Shown: positions 39,136-54,030, counted from the first letter of the stretch. The stretch is 64,000 nucleotides of DNA from Lineus longissimus (GCF_910592395.1 NC_088308.1:28349501-28413500); one strand, 5' to 3'. Notes: generated from the letters alone by a model not told the origin. Numbers and translations: made by a program.

Positions 39136-40544
39136 AAGCCAATGGCCGGAGAAGAACATTTATGCTTCTTTATGTATGTTCGGTTCTTCCAGAAATCTTC
39201 CTAAATGAATATATCTTGCAGCATGCTGAAAACAAGCGCGAAGAAGTTTTCAAGAACGTGAAAAGTACCTCTAAGCAATTTCATAAGATGCTCAAAAGAT
39301 CGTTAAAGGAATTTCGAAATAGTCTTTCAAGAATCCGATCTCAAAATGGAAAGTGTCCGAAGTGCTGAAGGCCCTTAAACCAATCAGATTTCTCTTTGAC
39401 GTGTCCCTACATCCGTTTAAACATCGCACATTGATGTCGACACTAGTCGCTATCCAATTTGTCAACTATAATTGCTGTTTCGGATGAAGCAGCATAAAAC
39501 CATCAAAGATGGAACAGCTCACCACGACTTCTCCGATTTATTTAAAAACAATATTTAATGGTCCTTTCTACACTGGTGTATCAATAGACACGGGTGAGAG
39601 AAGTTTATGGCAAAGACACTCTGAACACTGCACATGCGCAGTGAGACGGCTGCATAATCAGTCCTGTGTGTGATGTGCGCGACGGACTCGGGCTTTACAT
39701 AACGTAATCACGCTGGAATGACTTAATGATGACACGATCCCGCCACTTTCACTGAGTCTGCTCCCCCAATGGATGCAATCGTGTTAACGGTTTGATTAAG
39801 CGGCTCCGAGAGTATGGGAATGGCGGCTCGGGCAAGGAGCATGTAAGAGAAGGTGCGAGTAGAGGCTGAATCTCGGGATATTGATCTGAGAGAGAAGTGT
39901 ACAAGCTAGTGGTCAGGAACCAGTTTACACACAGCTGAGGAGGAGCGCATTGGAGGTATCGGATCGGATATACTGTGGATTGCTGGAGATTCATTGAAAT
40001 TGCATAGGAATATCAAGATAGACCACTCATCTCTGGTCGTTAACGCGAACCTAGTAGTAAGGAGTTTTATTGTTGAGATTATCGTTTCCACACCGGTAGA
40101 GGTATTTGCGAGTGTGGCACACGACGGCGCTGCGGGGAGACCAACTCATGGATCTATAGGACGGATTACACCTGCCTTAAACCGGCATCGGATATGATAC
40201 AGATCGTACAATTGGATTCAGAAAATGATATCCCCGTTTAATGTGCTTCCTTCTGTTTATGTCTATTTGTTCCTAACTCAAGGATTCTCAAAAGGTTACC
40301 CCATACCTAGCCGGGAGTCTACACTCTAGCACCAAACATAAGGATACAGGGAGAGGGGCCACCCTGGTCTTAGGGATATAGATTATTTCATGCTTGATGC
40401 TTGGCCGGGTTCTTTCGGGATGTGATTGATTCAGGATATAAGGAGAAGGATCCTACCCCTTGTTTATCCACTCGCCCAGCCCATTTCATGCCTGTGGACG
40501 CCTTTAGTACATCTCTTCATTTCGGCCTCCATGTTTCTCATGCA

Positions 40545-40770
40545 ATGGGCTGCTGCGGCAAAAAAAGACTGCTAACCGTCATGACCAGTCTCTGTGCTAG
40601 TTCTGCCTTTGTCCTGCTGTGTATAGGGGTGGCCACGGACCACTGGCTCTACACAGTCGAGAGGGTGGACGACATAGACTCGGACCCCTCAACTAGAAAG
40701 CAACCAGTGAACGCGACAGACATATTCAGAAGGACCACTTCTGGCTTGTGGAGAAAATGTGTAGATATGG
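40545..40770 (+). CDS. CACNG: CACNG/TARP-like channel gamma subunit, first coding exon (partial)
   Basis: CACNG proteins are four-pass membrane proteins of the claudin superfamily that modulate voltage-gated calcium channels or AMPA-type glutamate receptors. The exon gives 75 residues plus one base and ends at GTACGT (40771). Residues 1-8, MGCCGKKR, are a short cytoplasmic head; 9-30 form the first membrane helix; TDHWLY (31-36) and GLWRKC (67-72) are the claudin-family hallmarks W...GLW..C. N56 in NAT could be glycosylated. The short head and WLY segment resemble the CACNG5/7 branch more than stargazin. I chose this ATG (GCAATGG) over an in-frame ATG at 40488, which has a weak context and would add 19 unconserved residues. 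Later exons lie outside the window. Confidence 0.88.
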
Positions 40771-42943
40771 GTACGTTCTCGCATCAATCTTTTTAACAAT
40801 CTTGATGTTGTAACCATTGGTGCTAATTCGTTGCAACGAGCTATTTCCATCGGTGTAACAGTCCTAGTATACTAGTGAGTGAGTATATACATGTGCCGCC
40901 CCTCAGTGGTAGAAATGTAAAGGAAAACCATAAATATTTCAATCGAAACTAATGTCCAAAGTTGCACGAGGTTCTTCCAACTCTACCTAAAGGGGATTGT
41001 TCCCTGCTAGTACCGTCGGGACTTTTCTGTCTTCTCGATTCACCTTCAGGCATATGTTAAAGCAACGACTTAGATTTCTCATCAAAGCCTTCAGATGTAT
41101 TGACATTGACATTGATACATTGACTCTATGAGTCAGATGTAGCTTTTTCAGACACCTTGCTATTCAACGCTCCATTTCAGCTAGTCATCAACGTAACACT
41201 ACAGCCTGAATACATAGGAGGAAAAGAAGATCTCCTTCCATCGTGCTGATTGTAGTGATACCTTTTTCTGGAGACATCATTTATATATCTATTCCATTCT
41301 CAAGCAGTTCTATCCCCAACCATCCTCCCTGTGGTCTGTATCACTAATATCCCAGAATCAAGATTTGACGAGTAGGGGCATGGGATGTCAAACACTTGGT
41401 CGGTCAACATGATCCTTCCCCGACGATTTAGGCTATAGGCCTAAGCCGTTCCTCCCTGGGCAACCGCTTCACACTGCAGCTCTATTCCTCGACTTTCCTA
41501 CATGATGTCCAATAACAACTACGCAGATGTTCTCGAAGTCGGCATAAGTTTTTCCTCCTCTAGCACCTAGTACCCGGCGGAGGAGAGGAACCGCGGCTTC
41601 ACCATACACGCCAGCGTCGCTCGCTCATATAAACTCCCGTATACAAAACGCTGGAGGTAGTTCCGACAATGGCCCAGTACATGGTATCCATGACAACACT
41701 TTCCTCCTATTTTTCACTTGAGTTACCATGTCGTATCCGACAAATAAGGACTTTAGTTGGTTACACTTTAACAAGTCGTCATACAGTTGTGGACCGGAAC
41801 CCTGACGGAAAACGGCAGTACTGAGGGCAAATACCAATCAGTGATTCGTCATCTGAACATCAAACACTTCATTCATATGCTGTGTCATGCTTTGCTCTCT
41901 ATCAACGTCAGGGTTGGGGTTCGTTACCATTCGCATTGTTTGCACTCACGCTGATTGTGATTTATAACAGAGGAGTCAAAGTCATTTCGATTTCCACCCA
42001 TTTCATGGATGGTTTCATACTGCGTCTATCCCAGTTGTAACTATGGAAACGTGAAGAAAATCCCCTGGTCCAATTGCCTTCTAATAACCAAAACACAGCA
42101 ACAGTAACAATAATGAATTCACATATTATTCAGCTTGCTGTGTTGCGCTCAGGGGAATCTTAAATTGAAAATCAAGATGGTATGGCGAGAAATGTTCTTC
42201 AGAAGATGATTTTATATGGTGGAGGCATTCTGCATTGGAAAAATGAGATTGAATGTCTGTTGCAAATTTAAACAATGGTCGTCGCTGTGTCAGCGTTGTA
42301 TTTCACGACTGGTCTTTCGCGACAGAAAAAAAGCTGCGAAGGAATAGAGTCTACTCGACTTACTGAATTGCAAATCATATCAATTATGATAATGGTGCAT
42401 ACACTTGCTGATTGCGATTGCAATTGACAGCTAGTAGCGATATAGGTTTAGGTATCAATGACATTGTATTCAATAGAGGTTTTGCTGCGAGTAACCATAT
42501 AAGTTCAGGACTGTTGTAGATGCTACGAAAAAGGCCACTTGTATAGGAAGTGTCAGTCGTTCCACCTTTCGTCACCCTCCTACCATAATTGCCTAACTCA
42601 CTTTTCGGCCATTTTTAGTTTTTTCGCCTTATCTTAGCTGATTCGCTTGTGTTGCTTTTAAAACATTGATCACACCATCAGTTGCAGATGCTCAGGAAAA
42701 CAGCTGATGGCACCAAGATGTGAGAATGTCCCGTACTCCATCACGCCTAGCCAGGAGAAACGGCCCCCTTACACCTAAGCCATATTACTCACTTCTTATC
42801 TCTCTTCTTGGTTCACTTGACAAGTTTTGCCGTCAATGGTGAGAGAAAAAAGAGGCCATCCTCTCATCTCTTATGCATCGCCATACTGTGGTAGATTGTA
42901 TCGGGGCTACTTTATGCAGATGCTTGCACCGATCAATATTATA

Positions 42944-43105
42944 ATCCATGCCAGTTTCCGATACTCTGGGCAGGAATATCAGATCGTTCTAATCGTGCAA
43001 CCTCTTCCACTGGGACGGGACATGATCCATGCCAGCATCAGGGTCCGATATTCTGGAAAGGAACATCAGACCTTACTCATCTGCTTATCTGGCAATCTTC
43101 TTCCA
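42944..43105. repeat. Diverged tandem duplication, period 81 bp
   Basis: ATCCATGCCAG, then TCCGATAcTCTGGgcAGGAAtATCAGA, occurs from 42944 and again from 43025 with scattered changes and small indels. Confidence 0.6.
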
Positions 43106-46100
43106 GTCCTCGCTGTTGCTGTCATTGTTGAAACCGCTGCTAATGTATATCGACTATCTTGCATAGAATTCCAGACCGTTCGTTTTTTTCTGCGAATGAC
43201 TACATCCAAATGACTTTTCCTGATATTCCAACATAAACCTTCGGTAGAATGTGTCATCGTCTTCGTTTGGATGCAGTCGTACTCGCTAACGAGAGAAATC
43301 GGAGAAGGCAGTGCCGTAGTTGTGTTTGTTGGTACAAGAAAATGTGATCCCACCTTCAGCTATGTTCCTCTGCTTATTAATTTCCTTAGGAGAAATGAGT
43401 GCAATGATCATAGTAGCAGTCTTCTTCCGTATTGATACGTTTCAGTCGGCTTCCACTTCGTCCATCCTACTCTGAATACAATGAGTGAAGTAAAGAGCTC
43501 GCAATTCTCCTCATGTATACATGATACAAACTCATCACATAGCAATCTTGATGGCGAGAGTGATCTTCAAATGGGATTTCTCTCCCTTGATGGTATTTAA
43601 AGTGAAGATATACATCTTTGGGTAAGTTCATAGGAGATGACAAAGTGTACTCAGACTGGAACACATAATCACCTTTGGAAGACCAGGCTTGCATGTCCAT
43701 CCGCTGATAGGAGGAGACAGCTATTCCAAGTGAAATAGGCTTTTGTTTAACGCTATTTAAGAGAAATGGGAGACGGAGCAGAACCAGATGAATCGCTAGT
43801 AGACGTCTTTACAGTGGCGCTGTAGGAGGACCCGACCAGGTTCCCTAGCCATCTGACTGTCCATACACCAGTAAGTCGCGTGCAGACCTCCAGTCTTGCC
43901 AATTGGTTCCCTTTTCCTTAACATTAGGTCGCTTTATTTGGTAGAATTAGAAGGACATACCTATTGGAACACAAAAAAAGACGGTGTGTTCTTTCCATGA
44001 AGAAGGTATGTGGATTTCTGAATATACAAATGAACCCTTCCTTGGCTCTTGCTGTGGTTGAAGAGGGCGATGCATGATTTGGGTTGCCTTTCCTATCGAG
44101 AACCACTACCACTGGAGCAAACCACCAAGGTCACAAGCGATCCTCCCAATGGCTGATGCTCGGGCTTTTGCCAAACGTGGTTGTCCAATCAATTGGAAAA
44201 GAAAGCATCTCCTTCCACTAACCCCATCCCATCTAAGCTTCGATCGAGCATTGGCCATTGCAGTGTGTATGATAAACGAGTGATAGAGGATCATGGCTTA
44301 TTCAATCACTTATTCATCCACCGTCCATTGGTTGGCCTTTACAAGGCGCGACACAGCCATATCTTGTACATTCAGACCTCAGGGGAGAGTGGGATTTGTA
44401 GGTGCGGAGATTGCCGGCCACTTTTATCCATATGTATGGTTTCTATGGGATATTAAGGGTTGAATGTTATATTCTTGACTGGAATTTCAAGAAGAACCGG
44501 TGTACACTTTGAGTCTATGTACTCTGCTGAGACAGAGCTTCGTCGTGAAAGGATGGTTTTAAGATGAAAATAGGTGGAAGATAATGTCCATTCTCGGGTG
44601 TCCATCTTCACCAATGTTGTTCCCAGAGGAGTTGAGTTGAGCCATCTCAATTCACACTGCTGCCTTACTGTACAGTGAAGACTAGCCGAAATCGGGCAAA
44701 GCACAAGATTCAGTACCCTCCCATCGGGCTGAAAACAATAGCTTGATTTCCGTCATTGTACTCTCAGCAATGTTTGGATCAGTGAAGGTGACATTGGCCC
44801 AGAAGAAGCGGAGGTGATTTGTTTCAAAACACATCCGTTACATTCTATAAATAATTGAACATCTCAGTGCAGTAACACCTGATTAAGATATATTCTTCAA
44901 TTTTGGAGAAAAACATCATAACGATGTCTGAGCTCATGAAAGATGTATTGGAGAGTTAGGATTCACGGCGCAAAACATTCCATGTTGTGTGACATATCCT
45001 ATGGAAGGTGTTCTCCTCGAGTTCATGGAAAACGACTTAAAGTTCCCCCTTTTCCCCAATGTCTTCCTTTGTCAACAACCATGCCAAATTTGCTGAACCA
45101 GGGTCTTAATCATCGCTGGGGAGAAGAGCTGTATTCATCACTTTGATAGGATTCACCAGGAATAGTTATAATCTCAGCTTACCATCATGGTTATCAACGG
45201 TTGGAGCAGCTAAGCCTTTCTTCATCAATGTCTCCAGAGTGATAGCCAACATGTCACCTTGAGATTTGGAACTGCAGTAGACATATGTTTGAAGTGTTCT
45301 CTCACAAACGAATCTCTGAGTTAAAAAAGATGTTGAGGCACATGTTTGAGCCGTGACGTGACCAGATTGGTTGTCCTTCAAGGAACAAAAACCTGCCTGA
45401 CCAGCCACACAGTCGATTTAGACCACTTCTGCGAGTTTACGGAATAGATATATGGACGACACCTTGCCTTCCCTCTCACTATGAGCAGCAGTTTAAATGA
45501 GTTACTTACTGCATCGTTGCACTGGTCCCGCCCAAATCAGATCCTCCCCGCTCCTGAACCCTCATGTTACCCCGCCGACTCAGGTTCACCAAGCAGCCTA
45601 TCCCACAATAGGTGATGGTTTTCTCGCCATAAACTGGTGAATTAGAATCTAATGTCCATGACTTGAATGAATAAGATTTACCAGACTGCATGAATGAAAT
45701 GGTAGTTGAATAATTGTTTAAAACGTCGGAACTAATGGCGTTAGACAGGCATCGCTCGCCTTTGACGTTCTTATGCCATCGACTGAAGCATCTACGAAGC
45801 AACTGAAGAATAACAAGCCAGATTTGAGTCCGAAGGTTGTGCTGTGGTTTAAACGGCTGATGACAGATTAGGGATTTATCTTTTGAAGAAAGCAAGTGAG
45901 ACTATTTTACATCCTGTCGTTGTTGTCGCTGTGAATACTGAGAGAAATCCCAGCTTGATTCGTGTAGCGTATGTCAAATATCATTTGGTCACATTCTCCG
46001 TTCTTCAGAAATAAGCGGACGTTTTGGAATTCGGTCATGTTCTTTTCCTTTCACATATGGAACAAAGCAGATAGCTGACAGTGTTTGAGACCCTTTCAGC

Positions 46101-49100
46101 TCCTACGCTGTCTGTTTTCACCCTCACCCTCACCTTCACATTCATTCTGCCTGTTTGAAATCCTGCTTTGTCCAGCAAGACGACCTCTTCTTCCTGAAGG
46201 TCACCTAAGAATTCCTTTCCTGTTCTTTGTATCTAACGACACTCCTCACGGCAGAAACTTCAATCTGCACGATTTGCTTCTCACACAGGCCATCAAAACA
46301 TTCCTCGTAGTACCGTAGTATGTGGTCAATATTGCTGAAAATCCTGTGAATATGATTCATTAATAATTGACAAGCCATTTACTAAGATAAAGGAGAAATG
46401 GGTATTGGCGAAGGAGAGGAGACGTGCCTTGGAATGGATCAACTAAATCAGACGGTCTGTCAACTTGGATTAAAACATTTCAGAGGACTTCGTCGTTAAT
46501 TGATTTAGTTGAAAGCAGTGGCCTAAAGCATAGCGGGGACGAGAATGGTTCCACTTGCAAAACTAAGCGTGCATCGTCTGCACTGTAGCATACTGTTGTT
46601 GTTTTCATCGGCGTTCTTGCCGGCGTCTGTGAAGGCGCCCAATCCATGTAGCCAACATCACGAGTTGTCTGATTTGTAGAACGAAAAGCACGAACTCACA
46701 TCTGAAATGACTCTGACATTAATACAACAGTCATTTATAGAAAGGTCATTACCCTGTCCTGATCAATAACGCTATATTTCTTCACCCTGTATTGTCAGAT
46801 GGCCGTCCTTAGAATTATATCTGATAGCATTTGTGGTGCCATTTATCAGCAGTGTCGTGAGCAGACTAGTCACTTAAGGCACTGCAATCTCGTTTACACA
46901 AAAACATTACTCTATCATCGGGAAGTTAATATTTGTAAGATCCTTCGTCACAACTAACTTGACAAGAATACGATGTTTTATTCTTTTCCCGTTACATAGA
47001 AGATCGTTTATAAGGCATCCTTACAAACCAGAAAGAAACGAACCTTTGAGTCTGTGTCAGCCGGGAGTAGCCACAGGCTCCTACATCTAATAGATTATAA
47101 ATTAGGTCTTGGACCGCCCGATATACAAAACCACCCTGGGATTGAGAAGAAACTCCACAACAAACACGATGCGATAGAGTTGCATGCAATTTCGCTCACG
47201 ATGCAGAAGTCGAGAAAAGAAACTATTGACGTTATGGACGGAATGGCGGCCGTATAAGATGCATCGAGAGTAATTGTATTTTATGTGGTTATTCCGTACA
47301 GTGAAACGATTGGATGGTAGAGTTTGTGTAGCAATCAACAAATGTAAGTGGAAACCGAGTAAGTTACTTTCCTTTCTGTTGAAAAAAGTCATCCAGCGAG
47401 GTTATAATGTGGGAAGAAGTCTTCTGACACTAGAGGAGTTATCAAGTGTGCCTAGTATTTCAGCTATGAGAATAGGAGTAGGCATGTGACAAGAGTTGCG
47501 CTTCATGAGACACGAAGCACACCGTTAATTCAAGGTTGGTTCCGCTTCTCCAGAAGACAATGTGATTGGGATATACTTATTACCGTGATAGGGATGACAG
47601 GTTGAAATAACACCCCTTTTGACCCAATTGAACATATTCCATGATGTCCACTGAAGCGGAACCAACATGAGGGAGAACTGGCAAGGCGTGTTCCATGTCG
47701 GTGGAATCGCCACAATAGAGACGATTAGCATTATATAAGCTGTCACCTTGTTGAGCTATTGTGGGCAACCGAAACTGATGCAAAGCTGTTGATGACTATG
47801 CACAATGAAACGATGAAAGAGATTACCTTGGACATTAACAAGTACAGTTCGTGTACAAAGACCTTAAAGCAAAGCTTTGTATCCAGTGAACACTACATAA
47901 TCTACATTGGCCTTTAATAGTGCTTCTTTTTACCTTTCTTGCTATGTGCTAAGATGGTGATATATTCCTCCTAAATATGATTTTTATACTACTCCAGAGA
48001 GTAATGAAATAAGCATTACATTATGCGAGGGCCATTATTCCTGGCTCATTCCTTTAATGAAACTGTGCTGCACGACCTTGTCGAGGGAGGATTAATTGAC
48101 CATTTGCATTTGCCGTGCTACATGCATCCCCATGTAGAAAGCTGTGCCTCGCGAATGAATTGATTAACATTAGCAACAGCTTAGAGGAGTGGTCAGGAGG
48201 CTCCAGTTTTTATCAACTGGTTTAATTCGCTGAATCGTTGTGATCATTGTGAGTCCAGACAATTCGATGGTGAAGAAAGCTGGTTGATACAGTGAACTCA
48301 GTCTTGGAGAAATGCGAAGTTATGGTTGTGAGTTCTCCAGCCTTAAGCAGATATTCCGTTTAAAGTGTAAACAAAACCTGTCAATCGTCCAATCAGAGAT
48401 AAAACACTCCGCATCACCGCAGTCATCAAATGAGCCAATCACAAGGTCGCATTGAAGACATTTCTTGTAAAATGTTCTGTTGCATGGAAAGGGATGCATT
48501 GCTAACATAACTTTTGGTTTGATGTTGTTATTATTGACAAATCGCCCCTCCTGATCCTTGATATGATATTTCAGTGCATCCCAGCTTACTGGTGATCCAT
48601 CAGTTAACTAAGACTAAGGAGGGAATGAGTGGCAATATAGAGCTGACGGACCGCTAAGCCAAATAAAGCTTCATTACAGATAGACACGTTCCTTGCCTGG
48701 ACCAAATATCCAGAGTAAATATATACAAGGTGCTTCATCTGTGGGATTGCCTGAGATAATGGCCAATTCATCACCGGCTCAATAACCTGTAATTGATGTT
48801 CTTTAACCCCTCAAATGACAAGGCTTTGGTTCTCTTGTTGTTCCATATTGAAGCACGCCACCAGCAGAACAGCCCAAACTCATCTTCGCTGGGGATGCTA
48901 AATTTCTGTGCCTATTGTATCTTTCGGTGTGGTTCCTGGGTACAGCGGCAATGTTGACTGTCTATCGCTGCAGCAGCATTTGTAAGGCTGATCAAACTCC
49001 ATGGACTACCTCTGATGCACTGCCGTTAACACCACGGAGATGTTGCCGTCTCTCTGTGCCATTACTCAATCTGGCTAAACGACCTCATTCATTCTGGGGT

Positions 49101-49511
49101 CCCACACATCCATCGCCATTCATAATTAATCACTGCAAATCCCGACCTTGAATCAGCCTTCGGTTTCAGTTTCAATCAATCAACCTGATTCACACTTGTG
49201 TGGCTTGATCTTCAATTGAGACGCCATTTGATAGCGAATGTAAACTGCACTCCACGCAAGCGCTGTATGTCGTAGGTGCATTCATGATGCATGCAAGACT
49301 CCATATTCTCATTCACGTGGGAGATCGGCCATTATTTTTCCGCTCAAAATATCAGATCTTAAAACTCATTGTATCAAATCGTGAAAGTACATGTAGTTCC
49401 AAATTGATACTCTCAGGTTTATTCTGGGGGTTGTTCGCGTCACAGCTTGAGTGTTGCTGTAGTAATCACCTCAATCTCTGATTACCGCCATCACAGATAC
49501 TCCATAATTAG

Positions 49512-49537
49512 GTTGATATCTATCGAGAGATATCAAC
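49512..49537. repeat. Short inverted repeat
   Basis: GTTGATATCT and AGATATCAAC face each other across about 6 bp. Could form a small hairpin; function unknown. Confidence 0.6.
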
Positions 49538-52500
49538 TTGTCAGGGTTTTTAGATTTGCCATCGATCATATTCACTCAGTATCTCCCCTGCCACATCAAA
49601 CTATCTAATATTGTTTCTTGTTCTTGATCTCTTCGATTTACTCGCAAATTAGATCAATATTCGATTGTGTGGCGGACCCAACTTCTTGAGCTGCATCTGG
49701 GGTTCGACCTCACGTTCATTTTGAATAACATTTTTCTCTAGTCAAAATTAAGTGACTCTGATTGGCAAGAAACAGGTGAGATAATGACCTCATTCTTCCA
49801 CAAGTCGTTTACACCTTGGTTTACCCCACTCGCATATTGATAGCGATAGTTGCATCCCTGAACTCTGCTTTATTACAACTCAATGGCTACTTGCTTATTC
49901 GATGGCTTACAATCCAAGGTCGCTGATATTGGCCAGAATATTTTATCCTTGATTTCAGGCTAAAGACTGACGGAAGTTGTGTGTCCTGTTTAAAGCGGCG
50001 ATGCTTAAGTGTTGACAATTTACAATCAAGGTCTTCATTATCCTGATAACCTTTCATGGGATGACCTTGTGCACACAGTCTTTTCCACACAAAGTCCTAA
50101 CAGTATTTGTCTTAATAAGTTGATGCGGCAAAACACTCGGCAACAAAAGATTATGTTTTACATTGAAAACCCATCTTTAACTTTATGGAATAAGTCAAGC
50201 CAATTAAGATTGAGCAAAATTTAAAAACTCAGGACATGTAGCTAGCTACTTAACTGCTTTTATTGCTCTGATGCATTAGCTCACGAATTTGACTTTCTTT
50301 CAATCTCAAAGGAAGCAAAAGAGCTAAAGCTCATTTAGCGAGTAATTAGCTCGACGACTTAGCACGTTTAGTTACTGCGATTGGAGAGGGAGGAGGATGC
50401 AAATATTACCTAGCTTCTTAATGAAGGAACTTGTGCTCGTAGTAATTCATGTCGTGTTACATTAAGACTTTGAAATCCTTCAAAAGGCGTCTTAGAATAC
50501 ACGTGGATGCGGTACAAATGCATTATTGTGTGTGATTTTTTCAACAGACCGTAGTAACAGAAGAAAACGACTCGGGAATTGTCATTTGCCTCTTTCCGCC
50601 CATACCAGAGAGTCTCTGTGATAATTTCTTCTAGGGAGTCAACATCAAGGGTGAAACGTATGATAAAATTGAGATCTCAGGCACACTGGAAAAGCGTACA
50701 CTAAAGTCGGCTGACATAAAAGGAAGCCATCATCAGACACCATAAATAAGAAATAGTGTTGCAGACATAACCATCGCTTCTGCAGTAACTCCACCAGTCA
50801 CTGCTTCATCTCCTTACTCCCGAGTAAGAGCATATTGCTATCTATAAGATGGAGGAGCATTACATGAGATGTTTGCTGAACACAAACAATATGCTAAAGC
50901 AGTTAGAGACATCATACACTCAGATTATCGAAAATGAATGGGAAATATGAACTAAGAGAGTGGTTCTGTGGATAGTGGCTAGCACTTGGTCGTAGCAGAG
51001 GATCAGATGGTGGGACCAGACATGTTCAAGCGGAGGTCATGGGAAGTGTGAGGAAGGGTGACATTGCCATTCGTGGTTGAAAATACTTTATTTAGGAGAC
51101 ATGAAGTGTATGAAGCAGGAGAATAATGCAACAATTGTTTCGTTCACGTAACTCGCTGAAATTGGAGGGGTAGCTTGAATTCCTTCACCAATGGTACGAC
51201 GAGAATGGGCGAGACCCGCCGTTGCTTCGTTTCGGGCAGAAGAACACATTTGGAAGATCATTTTAGAACAAGTTTGAAAGTTGAATCAGACATCTCAGTC
51301 ACATTAGATGAAATATATCGACCTATTATCATAGCGGATTTGGTAATAAAGTGTCTAATCTGCTAAATCTCTAATAGTGACGATACCTCGCTCGGTGATT
51401 CACACTGGAAGATAGTACCCGGAACCTATGCATATCTCTAGCCCAGAGGTAATGAGGGGCAGAAGTTAAGATGGCACAGACATACGGATTGTGTGATTTA
51501 ATTGAGGTTAGCCTTCGGGATCGAGGCAGTAAAGGGATTTATGTGAAATCGGCAGCTGACAGCAGCGGGGTAGGGAACAATCGATATGTACGCCGAAAAG
51601 GCACGCATAGTGCGAATTGCACTGCACAGATACCATGTAGATGCCACACTGAGCATTTTCATGTGATATATGAGAATCCTTTGCTGTGAAGACAGTCCAC
51701 AGCAGTATACACTTGCCAATCTTGCACTGATATGATTATGATTAAGGAAAGTAATTGACTGCCTCTGTCTACATGTAGATGATGCCTGCATCGGTTAGCG
51801 ATGTCGTCAAACACTCACAGAAGCAGATGTACTAATGCATCTTGGCAACACTCTCAGCGATTATCAAAATGAGATGAAATGATTACTGTGGCTGAGCTGC
51901 TTCCGTCAATTTAGAATCGTCTTGGGTTTCGTTTCGTTTGTGATAACATTGACTTCTTCATGGAAGTTTAGGTTGAAACCAACATCAAGACTCATTCTCT
52001 GAAAGGCGAAGTGGTAAGAGTGGTATAATGTTCGGCGTTTTATCTGTGTTGCTGTTTTTACTCAGATCGTGTAGAAAGAAATACATGGTGCGATGGTAGG
52101 AGTAACTGATTTGAAGAAGGTGACGATCGTATATCATTTGTCCATTCGAACCTAACCCCCATCCCTGGCAGGCAGTTCTGCAGCTCAATCGAGAAGAAGT
52201 TGAAATGAAATATACATTTAATCTGATGGCCAAATGATTAGCTGATAACTGATTATTTCGAGGAGGATTCCATTGACGGAGGTCACTTCAGAGCTAGGGT
52301 AATCCATTAAAGCATTGACGGCAGCTGGTTCGCGGAATAGTCGAGGCCACCAACCCATTACCTGTAACGGTGACTTGCCATCTTTCTCCGAATGTTGGAT
52401 TAACTAATGCATTAGAGTCCTTCCCGCCTATTGTTGATGTCGAGAAGATTTTAGCCCAAAGGTTGCGCAGTGAAATGCCATTTCCACGAGGCGTCAGTAA

Positions 52501-54010
52501 ACATCAGTCCCAGCTCGACGACATTCCGGAGAATACAAATAAGGCTAACGTTTTTCTACGCCTTTGTTCTCTAGTTCTCAGTTTTTCATGTCGGCAGACT
52601 GTAGCATGCTTTGAACGTTACAGTAGCTATCTGTGATATATGTGATGAAAAAGTACATACGGCATCAATAGACTCTAACTCTGGCTCGTCCTGTTACATC
52701 TACTTGCAGCAATTAATCTAGGCAAAAAACAACTACTTCTCTATTTATTTATAACTGATTTACAAGCTTAATTACCACAATTGATAAAGTCAATAATTTG
52801 TATACATCAAGTTACAATTCGGTTATGAAATACCAAGCGGCGACAGATAGCGATGATTAAAAGGCGGTTAATAGAGTCCCATTGGTTTGCTGTGCATAAT
52901 TAAGTAGCTTTCCTCCCCTGACTCACCATCATAGCGAACTAAGCGGATATCTGACGGGATGAACGCTGCATATCAGAGTGCAAAATAAACAAACCGAAGA
53001 AAAACTCGCCAATCAATTCCTCCATCTAGTGCGTCATTCATTGTGAGTTTCTCTCTTAACTCTATTCAGTATTTGGTAATTTATGGCAAGATTGATCTCA
53101 CAAGCTGTTAATCTATGTCAGAATCACTCGCTGAAGGAGCAGTGGAGAAACATTAATGTTAATAATAAACAACGTAAAATCGAGAGAAAGCCAGCCCAGT
53201 AATCAAGTTCAGAATTCAGGGTTGGAGAAAGTCATATTATCCAATTACTTAGAAGTGTCGAATCTGCATCTCCGGCATGCTTATTAGAAATGAGCCAATC
53301 AGGTGGCCAAATTTGGATTTATGTAAATCTTGCTTTCGGGAATGGGTGAATGAAGGAAGAAGAACCAACGTTCTACACTCAGCACAACTTTTTTAACATT
53401 ATTGCTGAAAAACGCTCAAAGCAAGTTAACGTTTTTTCGAAAACATCGAAAATAACTGTCATTTTCAAGCACCTTGGGTTTCAAGGTCAACACTTCATTA
53501 AAAGTGATTTCATTATCACGAAACCAGCATTTGGAGATTCATCAATGATTAGATTAGCCAAGACCGGAATGGTGTATTCCTATGGGGATGTCAACCGTTT
53601 CCTGCTTAGATCGGTACACTTTTCTTTCCTCCTTGGGTCCACCTTGATGCATTGAGAATCAGCTGAATCGACTCAATGCAGTGATGGCATGGTGGAAAAG
53701 ATGAAGTGATGAATAATTGAACATGATGGCAAAGCCGTGATGTCATGCTCCACCGCTGTGTGTTCTAAATGAGAAATCGTATGACAGAGCATGTGTACCC
53801 TCGGGATTAAAAGCGGTAATGGTCCTTCTACTGACATGCACTCATGTTTGTACAGGATTCCGGAAGGTGATGTCAGTGGTTACATATACAATGTTTGCTT
53901 CTCCAAAATTGGCCAACCTATTCTTCATTTAGTGGCGACTTCCAATATTTTTATGGTTTTTGATAACGTACAGGGACAAGTCTCTAAACCCAAGGCTAAC
54001 AAGCAAGGAG

Positions 54011-54030
54011 TGACCTTGCTTGACCTTGCT
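54011..54030 (-). promoter_or_regulatory. Tandem nuclear-receptor half sites (DR4-like)
   Basis: TGACCTTGCT is present twice in tandem. Read on the minus strand this is GCAAGGTCA repeated with 4-bp spacing between AGGTCA cores, matching both a DR4 element and extended NR5A/ERR-type monomer sites. A chance tandem duplication is equally possible. Confidence 0.35.

Larger units (their letters stand above)
36399..40544. other. 4-kb intergenic region between divergent genes
   Basis: Lies between the 577-aa gene (-) and the CACNG-like gene (+). No supported coding sequence. It holds a YY1-type motif with a 25-codon micro-ORF (36937-37017), a TACATG microsatellite (38342-38366) and a 34-bp tandem duplication (39068-39135). 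Promoters of both neighbours should be here. Confidence 0.45.

Noticed and set aside
39162-39368. 68-aa lysine-rich frame ending CPKC
   Set aside because: Short, A-rich composition gives Lys/Asn readily; no supporting splice or polyA signal seen.
40401-40544. 48-residue extension of the CACNG-like protein
   Set aside because: It starts at TTG, has an internal ATG (40488) in weak context, and family members begin just before the first membrane helix as at 40545.
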